A DNA stretch of 64,000 nucleotides from Shinella zoogloeoides. GTDB taxonomy: Bacteria; Pseudomonadota; Alphaproteobacteria; Rhizobiales; Rhizobiaceae. This document shows positions 50,310 to 58,742 of this stretch, in pieces. Location: assembly GCF_003574625.1 (NCBI RefSeq), contig NZ_QNUJ01000001.1, positions 558,001-622,000 on the forward strand, in the 5' to 3' direction. Position numbers and translations under genes: made by a program. The notes beneath the pieces are model-generated. The model had not been told where the DNA came from and did no database searches. It worked only from the letters and a program-made list of their open reading frames with translations. The first letter of the stretch is position 1. Each line of letters begins with the position of its first letter.

Positions 50310-51383
50310 ATGGCAAGAGGAAACGGGCGCAATTCGGACAGGCAGGGCAGCGGACGCCCGACCATGACGGATATTGCGCGCATTGCCGGCGTTTCGCAGT
50401 CCAGCGTTTCGCTCGTGCTCAATGAGATGTCGGGTTCGCGCATCTCGCCCGAGACACAGCAGAAAGTGCGCGAGGCTGCTCATAAAATAGGTTATAAATT
50501 ACCTGCGACGCGCAGCCCTGTCGCCGCCGCACCCGCCGTCGAGAAGGATACCATAGCCTTCATCGTCGACGAAATCTCCACCAGCCCCCATCCCGTCGTC
50601 AGCCTCGACGGCATACGCGACCATGCCTTCGAGCAGGGGCTGCTCGTTTCCGCCCATGCCACGCGCTCCAATCCGGATCTGGAGGCGGCCGTGCTGCGCT
50701 CGGTGCTGCGCGACCCGTCGATCGCCGGCGTCATCTATGCGACGATCTTCACGCGCAAGGTCTCGGTGCCCAAGGCGCTGAAATCCATCCCGACGGTCCT
50801 CCTCAATTGCTACTGCGAGCCGCGCCAGCATGTGGCGATCGTGCCGGGCGAGGTGGCGGGCGGCTTTGCCGCGACGGCGCATCTGACGTCGCTCGGCCAC
50901 AAGCGCATCGGCTTCATCAATGGCGAACCGTGGATGGACGCGGCGATGGATCGCCTCAAGGGCTACAAGCAGGCGCTCGCCACCGCCGACATCGCTTTCG
51001 ACGAGAGCCTCGTGCGCGACGGCGACTGGCTGCCGCTGCGCGGCTACGAGGCGGGCCTCGAGCTTCTTTCGCTGGACAATCCCCCGACGGCGATCTTCTG
51101 CGGCAACGACCTGATGGCCATCGGCGTCATGGAGGCGGCGCAGGAAAAGGGGCTACGCGTGCCGCACGACCTTTCCGTCATGGGCTACGACGACCAGGAA
51201 CTCGCCCGCTACACCCACCCGCCGCTCTCGACGCTGGTGCTGCCGAACTACGAGATGGGCCAGAAGGCGGCCGAAATCCTCATCGACATGGCGATCCACG
51301 GCAAGCAGATGCGTCCGATGACCATCAAGGTCGATGGGCCGCTGGTGGTGCGCGAAACCACGGGCGCCACCCGCAAAAGCTAG
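50310..51383 (+). CDS. LacI-family transcriptional regulator
   Basis: A 357-residue regulator from ATG 50310. The helix-turn-helix is M-T-D-I-A-R-I-A-G-V-S-Q-S-S-V-S-L-V-L near 19-37, and the sugar-binding domain begins around 80 and ends with S-V-M-G-Y-D-D-Q-E-L-A-R-Y-T. Some 20 residues before the helix-turn-helix are arginine-rich; a start at 50364 (M-T-D-I-A) is less likely because of spacing. It probably represses the divergent YtfQ-type importer through the palindrome at 50218-50232. Effector would be the transported sugar or a derivative. Confidence 0.89.
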   Translation: MARGNGRNSDRQGSGRPTMTDIARIAGVSQSSVSLVLNEMSGSRISPETQQKVREAAHKIGYKLPATRSPVAAAPAVEKDTIAFIVDEISTSPHPVVSLDGIRDHAFEQGLLVSAHATRSNPDLEAAVLRSVLRDPSIAGVIYATIFTRKVSVPKALKSIPTVLLNCYCEPRQHVAIVPGEVAGGFAATAHLTSLGHKRIGFINGEPWMDAAMDRLKGYKQALATADIAFDESLVRDGDWLPLRGYEAGLELLSLDNPPTAIFCGNDLMAIGVMEAAQEKGLRVPHDLSVMGYDDQELARYTHPPLSTLVLPNYEMGQKAAEILIDMAIHGKQMRPMTIKVDGPLVVRETTGATRKS

Positions 51384-51388
51384 CCGCC

Positions 51389-52090
51389 TTACTCGAACAG
51401 GTCCGGATTGTCGGCCTCGATCTGCGGCAGGTCGGCCAGGATGCCGTTGAGGTGGCTGCGCATGGCGGCCTCTGCCGCGTCGGCGTTGCGCGTGTCGATG
51501 GCGTCGATGATCGCCTCGTGCTCGGCGATCAGCCGGGTCATGGAATCGGGATGGCGGAGCTGGAGATTGCAGACCCGGTCCATATGCGCCTTGATGTCCG
51601 ATATGGCGCTCCAGGCTAGGCCGCAGCCCGCCCCCTCGGCAATCGCGATGTGGAACTGTTCGTCCTCGCGGCGGAAGGCATTGTGGTCGTGCGCCTCCAT
51701 CGCCGCCTTCTGGCGGGAAAGGATCGTGTCGATCCTGCGCCGCGTCCAGCTGTCGAAAGCCTCGCTGGCGCGGCGGGCGACGGCGGTCTCCAGCGCTTCC
51801 CGCACGAAGCGCGCCTCCATCATCTGGCGCGCCGAGATGCGCACGACGACCGTGCCCCGGTTGGGGCGGATATCCACCAGCTTCGATTTCCCGAGCGCGA
51901 TCAGCGCCTCGCGCACCGGCTGGCGCGAGACGCCCATGCGGGTTGCGATCTCCTGTTCGGAAAGCCGCATGCCGGGGGCGAGCTCCAGGCGGATGATCGA
52001 TTCCCGCAGGTCGCGCTCGACCTGCGCCGCCGCGGTTTCGCCGGTGTCGATCTTGAGGGATTCAAGGTTCATCTCTTTTACCGCCGTCAT
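51389..52090 (-). CDS. GntR-family regulator with FCD domain
   Basis: A 233-residue regulator using ATG 52090. Winged helix about residues 25-85 (I-I-R-L-E-L-A-P-G-M-R-L-S-E; G-V-S-R-Q-P-V-R-E-A-L), FCD domain about 95-225 with helix E-D-E-Q-F-H-I-A-I-A that carries metal/effector histidine. Upstream M at 52117 would lie inside an operator-like repeat, and M at 52072 is also possible. Divergent from the aldehyde dehydrogenase, with the repeat in between. Likely a repressor of the hexuronate/dehydrogenase genes. Confidence 0.86.
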   Translation of the reverse strand: MTAVKEMNLESLKIDTGETAAAQVERDLRESIIRLELAPGMRLSEQEIATRMGVSRQPVREALIALGKSKLVDIRPNRGTVVVRISARQMMEARFVREALETAVARRASEAFDSWTRRRIDTILSRQKAAMEAHDHNAFRREDEQFHIAIAEGAGCGLAWSAISDIKAHMDRVCNLQLRHPDSMTRLIAEHEAIIDAIDTRNADAAEAAMRSHLNGILADLPQIEADNPDLFE

Positions 52091-52112
52091 GCGTTGACAT
52101 CCATTTGAAGCC

Positions 52113-52130
52113 ACCATACAGTACCATACA
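52113..52130. promoter_or_regulatory. Tandem ACCATACA repeats, operator candidate
   Basis: ACCATACA occurs at 52113-52120 and again at 52123-52130, ten bases apart (one helical turn), between the GntR gene and the divergent aldehyde dehydrogenase. Read on the minus strand this gives TGTATGGT twice, and the joint segment contains a TGGTAC dyad typical of FCD-type GntR sites. Confidence 0.5.
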
Positions 52131-52193
52131 ATTCATGCGCAACAGAAATCCGGCGGCCTGACAGCCGGATCAACAGGGAGGGGCCGGCAACCA

Positions 52194-53729
52194 TTGCCCG
52201 GCCGGAAGACGATATTGCTGTCCAATTTCATTGCACCCGATTCCCGCGACCCGCGGCTGAATATTAAATCCCGCTACCGGATGCTTGTCGATGGCAAGTC
52301 CGTCGATGCGGCATCCGGCAGGACGATCGACCGCGTGAGCCCCGGCCATGCGGGCGTGGTCGTCGGCACCTGGCCGGAGGCTTCGGCGGATGACGTGCGC
52401 CTTGCGATCGCGGCGGCCCGCCGGGCTTTCGATACCGGCCCGTGGCCGCGCATGTCGGGCGCCGAGCGCTCGCGCCTGATGTTCAAGGTGGCGGACCTTA
52501 TCCTTGCGCATCAGGAGGAACTGGCGCTTGCCGAAAGCCTGGAGGTCGGCAAGCCGATCGCCCAGGCGCGCGGCGAGATCGGCTTCTGCGCGGACCTCTG
52601 GTCTTATGCGGCCGGGCAGGCGCGCGCGCTCGAAGGGCAGAGCCACAACAATATCGGCGATGACCGCCTCGGCCTCGTGCTGCGCGAGCCGGTCGGCGTC
52701 GTCGGCATCATCACGCCCTGGAACTTTCCCTTCATCATCGCCTCCGAGCGCGTGCCGTGGGCCATCGGCGCCGGCTGCACGGTGGTACTGAAGCCATCAG
52801 AATTCACCTCCGGCACCTCGATCCGCATGGCGGAGCTGGCCCGGGAAGCCGGTATTCCCGACGGCGTCTTCAACGTCGTCACCGGCTATGGCGATCCGGC
52901 GGGACAGGTGCTGGCGGAAGACCCCGGCGTCGACATGGTCGCCTTCACCGGCTCCGTGCGCGTCGGCACCAGGCTCGGCGAGATCGCGGCGCGCAGCGTC
53001 AAGCGCGTCGGGCTGGAGCTCGGCGGCAAGGGCCCGCAGATCGTCTTTGCCGATGCGGATCTGGACGCTGCGGCCGACGGCATCGCCTATGGCGTCTATC
53101 ACAATGCCGGCCAGTGCTGCATTTCCGGCAGCCGACTGCTGGTCGAGGAAAGCATCCGCGACGCGCTGATGGAGCGCCTGCTCGACATTTCCCGCAAGGT
53201 GACGTTCGGCGATCCGCTCAACGAGCGCACCAGGATCGGCGCGATGATCTCGGAGGCGCATGCGCAGAAGGTGCATTCCTATGTCGAGGCGGGCGTTGCC
53301 GCCGGCGCGGAACTGCTGCTCGGCGGCGAGAGGGTCGGCAGGGAGGCCGGGCTCTACTATGCGCCGACGGTCTTTGCCGGCGTCACGCCCGACATGTCGA
53401 TTGCCCGCGAGGAGATCTTCGGGCCGGTGCTCTCGACGCTGACCTTCAGGACGGCGGACGAGGCGGTCGCGATGGCCAATGCCACGGAATTCGGCCTGTC
53501 GGCCTCCGTCTGGTCGACCAATCTGGAAAACGCCCTGCAGAGCATCCGCCGTATCCGCGCCGGCCGCTGCTGGATCAACAGCGTGATCGACGGCACGCCG
53601 GAACTGCCGATCGGCGGCTACAAGAAGAGCGGCCTCGGCCGCGAGCTCGGCCGCTACGGCTTCGACGAATATTCCCAGTTCAAGGGCGTGCACGTCACGC
53701 TCGGGCGCCCGGCGCCCTGGTTCGCATGA
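52194..53729 (+). CDS. Aldehyde dehydrogenase (2-oxoglutarate-semialdehyde-like)
   Basis: A 511-residue aldehyde dehydrogenase. Catalytic motifs: L-E-L-G-G-K-G-P near 275-282 and N-A-G-Q-C-C near 304-309, with F-T-G-S-V near 252-256. TTG 52194 is the start of the open frame; GGGAGGGG lies about 16 bases upstream, so a slightly internal start is possible. Divergent from a GntR gene and before a sugar importer and KduI/KduD genes, so it probably oxidises a semialdehyde or sugar aldehyde from uronate catabolism. Confidence 0.86.
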   Translation: MPGRKTILLSNFIAPDSRDPRLNIKSRYRMLVDGKSVDAASGRTIDRVSPGHAGVVVGTWPEASADDVRLAIAAARRAFDTGPWPRMSGAERSRLMFKVADLILAHQEELALAESLEVGKPIAQARGEIGFCADLWSYAAGQARALEGQSHNNIGDDRLGLVLREPVGVVGIITPWNFPFIIASERVPWAIGAGCTVVLKPSEFTSGTSIRMAELAREAGIPDGVFNVVTGYGDPAGQVLAEDPGVDMVAFTGSVRVGTRLGEIAARSVKRVGLELGGKGPQIVFADADLDAAADGIAYGVYHNAGQCCISGSRLLVEESIRDALMERLLDISRKVTFGDPLNERTRIGAMISEAHAQKVHSYVEAGVAAGAELLLGGERVGREAGLYYAPTVFAGVTPDMSIAREEIFGPVLSTLTFRTADEAVAMANATEFGLSASVWSTNLENALQSIRRIRAGRCWINSVIDGTPELPIGGYKKSGLGRELGRYGFDEYSQFKGVHVTLGRPAPWFA

Positions 53730-53856
53730 CCGGCTGCTTCGGCAGGGGCAATTCCAGCAAAAGTGTGAAGCGGTTTTGCGTCCGGAATTGCAAAAAAAAC
53801 AAAGAGATAGGGCGTTTTCGCGTTTCGTAGAAGCGCGGAAAGGTTCCGGAGGAAAA

Positions 53857-53898
53857 TCTCGGCTGGCGTGATCTTTGGTCGGAGCCCGCCAGCCGAGA
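53857..53898 (+). other. Long perfect hairpin in leader of sugar importer
   Basis: TCTCGGCTGGCG (53857-53868) and CGCCAGCCGAGA (53887-53898) are perfect 12-base arms around an 18-base loop. It ends 48 bases before the binding-protein gene start (53947). Terminator of the preceding gene without T-run, or an mRNA leader element. Confidence 0.6.
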
Positions 53899-53901
53899 CT
53901 T

Positions 53902-53916
53902 GGGTCTTTTGGACCC
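53902..53916 (+). other. Short hairpin immediately after the long hairpin
   Basis: GGGTC (53902-53906) pairs with GACCC (53912-53916) around TTTTG. It directly follows the 12-base-pair hairpin. Confidence 0.4.
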
Positions 53917-53946
53917 GCATTGCACATCCAAAGGGAGGATACGCAA

Positions 53947-54897
53947 ATGAGATTGACCAGGTTGAAAGCCGCAGGCCTGGCCGCGGCTGCCGCCACCATG
54001 ATGGCGACCACGGCGCTTGCCGCGGACGTCAAGGCCACGATGATCATCTACCTCGATCCGAGTGTCCAGTTCTTTAATCCCGTGGTGAAGGGTGCGCAAG
54101 ACGCAGCCGCCCAGTTCGGCGTCGATCTCGACGTGCAATATGCCAACAACGATCCGGTACGCCAGAACGACCTGATCGAGAGCGCGACGGCGAGCGGCGT
54201 CGACGGCATCGCCGTCGCGATCTCCTCGTCGGATGCCTTCGACGAGAGCATCTGCGCGGCGGTCAAGGCCGGCATCATCGTCATCGGCTTCAACAACGAC
54301 GACCTCGAAGGCGCCAAGGGCAATTGCCGCCAGGCCTATGTCGGCATGGACGAGTTCGCCTCGGGCTACGAGCTCGGCAACCGGATGATCAAGGAATTCG
54401 GCCTGAAGTCCGGCGACGTCGTCTTCAACCCGCGCGAAATTCCCGAGGCGAGCTTCGCCGTCGCCCGCGGCGGCGGCATCGAGAAGGCGATGACGGAAGC
54501 CGGCATCAAGGTGGAGACGGTGCGCGCCGGTCTCGATCCGGCCGAAGCACAGAATATCATCGCCCAGTTCCTCATCGCCAATCCGAACGTCAAGGCGCTG
54601 TTCGGCACGGGGTCGGTCACCTCGACGGTCGGCGCGGGCGCCATCAAGGACGCCGGCGTCGATATCCCGTTCGGCGGCTTCGACCTTGCGGTCGAGATCG
54701 TCAACGCGGTGGAGTCCGGCGCGATGTTCGCGACCATGGACCAGCAGCCCTATCTCCAGGGTTACTACCCGATCGCCCAGATCGCGCTTGCCAAGAAGTA
54801 CGGGCTGACCCCGACGGATGTCGATACGGGGCAGGGCGCCTTCCTCGACAAGTCGCGCATCAGCTCGGTCAAGCCGCTGATCGGCAGCTACCGCTAA
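53947..54897 (+). CDS. Sugar ABC transporter substrate-binding protein (CUT2 type)
   Basis: A 316-residue periplasmic protein from ATG 53947 (AAAGGGAGGA upstream). Signal peptide about residues 1-26 with cleavage near A-L-A-A-D. The mature protein has Y-A-N-N-D-P-V-R-Q-N-D near 63-73, F-N-N-D-D-L-E near 118-124 and D-Q-Q-P-Y-L-Q-G near 262-269, typical of RbsB-like proteins. It heads the operon with permease, ATPase, KduI, KduD and a cupin, so ligand is probably a uronate or related sugar. Confidence 0.87.
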   Translation: MRLTRLKAAGLAAAAATMMATTALAADVKATMIIYLDPSVQFFNPVVKGAQDAAAQFGVDLDVQYANNDPVRQNDLIESATASGVDGIAVAISSSDAFDESICAAVKAGIIVIGFNNDDLEGAKGNCRQAYVGMDEFASGYELGNRMIKEFGLKSGDVVFNPREIPEASFAVARGGGIEKAMTEAGIKVETVRAGLDPAEAQNIIAQFLIANPNVKALFGTGSVTSTVGAGAIKDAGVDIPFGGFDLAVEIVNAVESGAMFATMDQQPYLQGYYPIAQIALAKKYGLTPTDVDTGQGAFLDKSRISSVKPLIGSYR

Positions 54898-54909
54898 CCG
54901 GATATCGCG

Positions 54910-54939
54910 GGAACCTGCCGGCATGAACCGGCGGGTTCC
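54910..54939 (+). other. Stem-loop after binding-protein gene
   Basis: GGAACCTGCCGG (54910-54921) pairs with CCGGCGGGTTCC (54928-54939), one G-U pair, around a 6-base loop. It follows the binding-protein stop by 12 bases and precedes the permease gene; a possible ATG at 54923 lies in its loop. Confidence 0.65.
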
Positions 54940-54967
54940 CCGTTCCCTAACGATCGAGTGCCAGACC

Positions 54968-55987
54968 GTGACACCCATCCTTGCCGACAGTGCCGCGCCC
55001 CGTTCGCGCACGCAAAGACAATCCCTTCTGAAGCAGATCATGGCGATGCCCGCCGGCGCGATCTTCCTCGTCTTTATGGCGTTGCAGATCGTCTGCATCG
55101 CCGGTGCGCTGATCTATCCGAACGAGTTCCGCTATCTCTCGCCGCAGAACCTGACGATCCTGATGAAGGCGATCCCCGTGCTCGGGTGCCTGGCGCTCGG
55201 CGCCGGCGTGCTGATGATCGCGGGGGAGTTCGACCTTTCCATCGGCTCCGTCTACACCTTCACCGCCGTCCTGATGGCAAGCCTCGTCGGGGCCGGCGTC
55301 AGCGCCTTCGTCGCCGCCCCTCTCGGCATCGTCGTCGGCCTCATGATCGGGTTTCTGAACGGCCATATAACGCTGCGCTTCGGCCTGCCGTCCTTCATCG
55401 TGACGCTCGGCGGCCTCCTGTTCTGGCGCGGCGCGGTGCTGCTCTACAACGGCGCGGTGCAGGTGCGCTTCGATCCCGAGCCGATCTTCACCAGCCTGTT
55501 TTCCGGCACACTCCTCGGCATCAACGCGGCCTTCATCTGGATCGTGCTCTTCGTCGTCGGCTTCCATTTCCTGCTCCACCGCCACCGCTTCGGCAACCAT
55601 GTCTTCGCGACGGGCGGCAATCGCGGCGCGGCCGAGGCCATCGGCATCAATACCAACCGCGTCAAGCTGATCGCCTTCGCCATTGCCGGCGGCATGGCTG
55701 CGATGGCGGGCATCCTGGCGACGGCCCGCGTCGGAAGCGTGCAGCCCGGTCAGGGCGCCGGCCTCGAACTCCAGGCGATCGCCGCCTGCGTCATCGGCGG
55801 CCTGTCCCTGCGCGGCGGGCGCGGCTCGATCGTCGGCATCTTTCTCGGCGTGCTGCTGATCCACACCATCACCGACGTGCTTCTGCTGCTGCGCGCACCC
55901 GGTTTCTATCTCGACATGTTCATCGCGACGCTGATCGTGCTGGCCGCCATCTTCAACCATCTTATCGAGCGGCGAGGCGTTGCGTGA
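54968..55987 (+). CDS. CUT2 sugar ABC permease (RbsC-like)
   Basis: A 339-residue permease using GTG 54968. The open frame reaches ATG 54923, but that codon is inside the stem-loop, so a downstream start is favoured. It has L-M-I-A-G-E-F-D-L-S-I-G-S near 82-94, the RbsC signature, and about ten hydrophobic segments. Its stop overlaps the ATPase start (TGATG at 55985-55989). Single permease, so a homodimer is expected. Confidence 0.85.
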   Translation: MTPILADSAAPRSRTQRQSLLKQIMAMPAGAIFLVFMALQIVCIAGALIYPNEFRYLSPQNLTILMKAIPVLGCLALGAGVLMIAGEFDLSIGSVYTFTAVLMASLVGAGVSAFVAAPLGIVVGLMIGFLNGHITLRFGLPSFIVTLGGLLFWRGAVLLYNGAVQVRFDPEPIFTSLFSGTLLGINAAFIWIVLFVVGFHFLLHRHRFGNHVFATGGNRGAAEAIGINTNRVKLIAFAIAGGMAAMAGILATARVGSVQPGQGAGLELQAIAACVIGGLSLRGGRGSIVGIFLGVLLIHTITDVLLLLRAPGFYLDMFIATLIVLAAIFNHLIERRGVA

Positions 55988-56718
55988 TGTCCCATCTTCT
56001 CGAACTGCACAACATCTCGAAAAGCTTCGGCGCGCTGACGGCGCTGCGCGATCTCAGCTTCCATATAGGCGAGGGGGAGGTGGTGGGCCTCCTCGGCGAC
56101 AACGGCGCCGGCAAGTCGACGACGGTCAACCTCATCTCAGGCATTCACAAGCCGACGGATGGCTATCTTAGCGTGGACGGCAGGAAGACGCTCTTCACCT
56201 GCCGGTCGGATTCGGCCGATGCCGGCATCGAGACGATCTACCAGCACACCGCGCTGGTCGACAGCCTCTCCATCACCCGCAACATCTTCATGGGCCGCGA
56301 GCTGACGGATCGCTTCGGCTTCCTCCGGCAGGCCGAGATGCGGACCATCGCCATGGAGGTGCTGCAGAACGCCGTGCACATTTCCGGTATCGACTCCCCC
56401 GACACGCTGGTCGGCAATCTTTCCGGTGGCCAGAAACAGGCCGTCGCCATCGCCCGCGCGGTCTATTTCAAGAAGCGCGTGCTGCTGCTCGACGAGCCGA
56501 CCTCGGCGCTCTCCGTGCGCGAGACGGAGGCACTGCTGAACCAGGTGCTGAAGCTGAAGGCGGAGAACGTCTCCAGCGTGCTGGTGACGCACAACATCTA
56601 CCACGCCTACCAGGTCTGCGACCGCTTCGTGATCATGAGCCACGGCACCAAGGTCTTCGATGTCGCCAAGGCCGACACGACGATCAGCCAGCTCACCGAC
56701 TACGTCGTGCTCACCTGA
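55987..56718 (+). CDS. CUT2 sugar ABC ATP-binding protein, single ATPase domain
   Basis: A 243-residue ATPase. Walker A G-D-N-G-A-G-K-S-T near 38-46, signature L-S-G-G-Q-K-Q, Walker B L-L-L-D-E-P-T-S-A-L-S-V-R-E. Most CUT2 systems use a double-domain (RbsA) ATPase of ~500 residues; this one has a single domain like FrcA of rhizobial fructose importers. It would act as a homodimer. Completes the importer upstream of KduI. Confidence 0.88.
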   Translation: MSHLLELHNISKSFGALTALRDLSFHIGEGEVVGLLGDNGAGKSTTVNLISGIHKPTDGYLSVDGRKTLFTCRSDSADAGIETIYQHTALVDSLSITRNIFMGRELTDRFGFLRQAEMRTIAMEVLQNAVHISGIDSPDTLVGNLSGGQKQAVAIARAVYFKKRVLLLDEPTSALSVRETEALLNQVLKLKAENVSSVLVTHNIYHAYQVCDRFVIMSHGTKVFDVAKADTTISQLTDYVVLT

Positions 56719-56743
56719 TCCCCAATCTTGAAAGGCAGATGCC

Positions 56744-57586
56744 GTGACACTTTCCGTATCCGTACGCCAAGCCGTAGGACCCGAGGACGCCGCAAGGCGC
56801 AACACACAGGGGCTGCGCGACGGCTTCGTCATCGAGGGCCTGTTCCAGCCCGGCGAGGTCAACCTCACCTACAGCCATCTCGACCGCATGATCGTCGGCG
56901 GCGTGGTCCCGACCGACAAGAGGCTCGAAATCGGCCATGTCGCCGAAACCGGTACGGACAGCTTCCTCGAGCGTCGCGAGGCCGCCGTCATCAATATCGG
57001 CGGCGCCGGAACGGTGAGCGTCGGCGGCAGGGACCATGCGCTCGGCTTCCAGGAGGCGATCTATATCGGCATGGGCGAGGGTGCGCTCGGCTTCGCCAGC
57101 GGCGACCCGGCGGCGCCCGCGCTGTTCTACGTCCTCAGTGCACCGGCCCACCGGGCCTGCCCGACGGTGCACATCACCCGCGAGATGGCAAGGAAGGTGC
57201 ATCTCGGCTCGGCGGAGGAATCCAACCATCGCACCATCAACCAGTATGTCCATCCCGATGTCTGCGAGAGCTGCCAGCTTCTGGTCGGTCTCACCATGTT
57301 CGAGCCGGGCTCCGTCTGGAACACCATGCCGGCGCATGTGCATGACCGGCGCATGGAGGTCTATCTCTATTTCGGCATGGAGGCGGCGACGCGCATCTTC
57401 CACTTCATGGGCGAGCCCGGCGAGACCCGGCATGTCGTCTTGAAGAACCACGAGGCGGTGCTCTCGCCGGGCTGGTCGATCCATTCCGGCGCTGGCACCG
57501 GGCGCTACGCCTTCATCTGGGCCATGGCTGGCGACAATATGAGCTTCACCGACATGGACAAGGTTCCGATGGAAGCGCTGCGATGA
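56744..57586 (+). CDS. kduI: 5-dehydro-4-deoxy-D-glucuronate isomerase
   Basis: A 280-residue KduI protein that converts 5-keto-4-deoxyuronate to 3-deoxy-D-glycero-2,5-hexodiulosonate in pectin/uronate breakdown. Zinc ligands are visible as H198 and H200 (P-A-H-V-H-D), E205 and H247. Start GTG 56744. It follows the importer and overlaps KduD by four bases (57583-57586), which carries the next step. Strongly indicates that the operon takes up and degrades oligogalacturonate or glycosaminoglycan-derived unsaturated uronates. Confidence 0.92.
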   Translation: MTLSVSVRQAVGPEDAARRNTQGLRDGFVIEGLFQPGEVNLTYSHLDRMIVGGVVPTDKRLEIGHVAETGTDSFLERREAAVINIGGAGTVSVGGRDHALGFQEAIYIGMGEGALGFASGDPAAPALFYVLSAPAHRACPTVHITREMARKVHLGSAEESNHRTINQYVHPDVCESCQLLVGLTMFEPGSVWNTMPAHVHDRRMEVYLYFGMEAATRIFHFMGEPGETRHVVLKNHEAVLSPGWSIHSGAGTGRYAFIWAMAGDNMSFTDMDKVPMEALR

Positions 57587-58338
57587 GCCTTTTCGACCTT
57601 TCCGGCCGCTGGGCCATCGTCACGGGGGCCAATACCGGCATCGGCCGCGCCATCGCCGTCGGGCTCGCGGCGGCGGGCGCGGATATCGTCGGCGTCGGGC
57701 GCTCCGCCATGGCGGACACCGAGGCGGAGGTGAGGGCGGCCGGCCGGCAGTTCAAGAGCGTGACGGTGGACCTTTCAAGACCGGGCGGCGCCGCCGCCGT
57801 CATTTCCGAGGCGCTGGCTGCCGGCGCGACGCCGGACATCCTCGTCAACAATGCCGGCATCATCCGCCGCGCGGATTCGCTCGACTTCACGGAGGAGGAT
57901 TGGGATGTCGTGCTCGATACCAACCTGAAATCGGTCTTCTTCCTCTGCCAGGCCTTCGCCAGAGCCGCGATAGCGGCGGGGCGGCCGGCGAAGATCGTCA
58001 ATATCGCCTCGCTGCTGTCATTCCAGGGCGGCATCCGGGTGCCGTCCTACACGGCGGCCAAGAGCGGCCTTGCCGGCATAACCCGGCTTCTGGCGAACGA
58101 ATGGGCGGCGCATGGCATCAATGTGAATGCCATCGCCCCCGGCTATGTCGAGACGAACAACACGACGGCCCTGCGTGCCGATGCCGAGCGCAATGCCGAT
58201 ATCCTGAAGAGAATTCCCGCCGGCCGCTGGGCGCGGCCCGAGGACATGGCCGGCGCGGCGGTTTTCCTCGCAAGCCCGGCCGCCGATTACGTTCATGGCG
58301 CCATCCTGCCCGTCGATGGCGGCTGGCTTGCCCGATGA
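57583..58338 (+). CDS. kduD: 2-deoxy-D-gluconate 3-dehydrogenase/KduD-like SDR
   Basis: A 251-residue classical SDR: T-G-A-N-T-G-I-G (14-21), N-N-A-G (87-90), catalytic Y-T-A-A-K (near 149-153). It reduces the diketo product of KduI to 2-keto-3-deoxygluconate. ATGA overlaps on both sides couple it with KduI and the cupin gene. Sequence is typical of KduD. Confidence 0.88.
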   Translation: MSLFDLSGRWAIVTGANTGIGRAIAVGLAAAGADIVGVGRSAMADTEAEVRAAGRQFKSVTVDLSRPGGAAAVISEALAAGATPDILVNNAGIIRRADSLDFTEEDWDVVLDTNLKSVFFLCQAFARAAIAAGRPAKIVNIASLLSFQGGIRVPSYTAAKSGLAGITRLLANEWAAHGINVNAIAPGYVETNNTTALRADAERNADILKRIPAGRWARPEDMAGAAVFLASPAADYVHGAILPVDGGWLAR

Positions 58339-58685
58339 GAGGACCCATGCAGCCCTATACGCTACCCGAAGACACCGTCTGGACCGAAGTCGCCCCCGGC
58401 AACCGCCGCGCCGTGCTGAGCCACCGCCCGGAACTGATGCTCGTCGCATTCCGCTTCGAGGAGGGGGCCATCGGCGCCCTGCATTCGCATCCGCATACCC
58501 AGGTGAGCTATGTCGCCGAAGGCCACTTCGACGTGACCGTCGACGGCGTCACCACGCGGCTCGGCCCCGCAAGCAGCTTCATCGTCGCGCCGAACCTCGT
58601 GCATGGGGTTGTGGCGCTGACAGATGGCCTGCTGATCGACACCTTCACGCCATGCAGGCGTGATTTTCTCGCTGACCAAAATTGA
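58335..58685 (+). CDS. Small cupin protein
   Basis: A 116-residue cupin. Metal-binding positions are visible: H-S-H-P-H near 52-56 (G-A-L-H-S-H-P-H-T-Q) and a later histidine in N-L-V-H-G. ATG 58335 overlaps the KduD stop (ATGA); ATG 58347 with GAGAGG upstream is an alternative. In uronate loci such KdgF-like cupins linearise unsaturated uronates released by lyases; that role fits here and is inferred. Confidence 0.82.
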   Translation: MRGPMQPYTLPEDTVWTEVAPGNRRAVLSHRPELMLVAFRFEEGAIGALHSHPHTQVSYVAEGHFDVTVDGVTTRLGPASSFIVAPNLVHGVVALTDGLLIDTFTPCRRDFLADQN

Positions 58686-58742
58686 GTGAGGCTGGTCCCC
58701 TTGCTTGGAGAAGGATAAGCGCGCTTCACCTAAACTTCAAAA

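Noticed and set aside
54923-54967. ATG 54923 as start of the sugar permease gene
   Set aside because: It lies in the loop of a strong stem-loop and the added residues are not family-like; GTG 54968 is preferred, though not proven.
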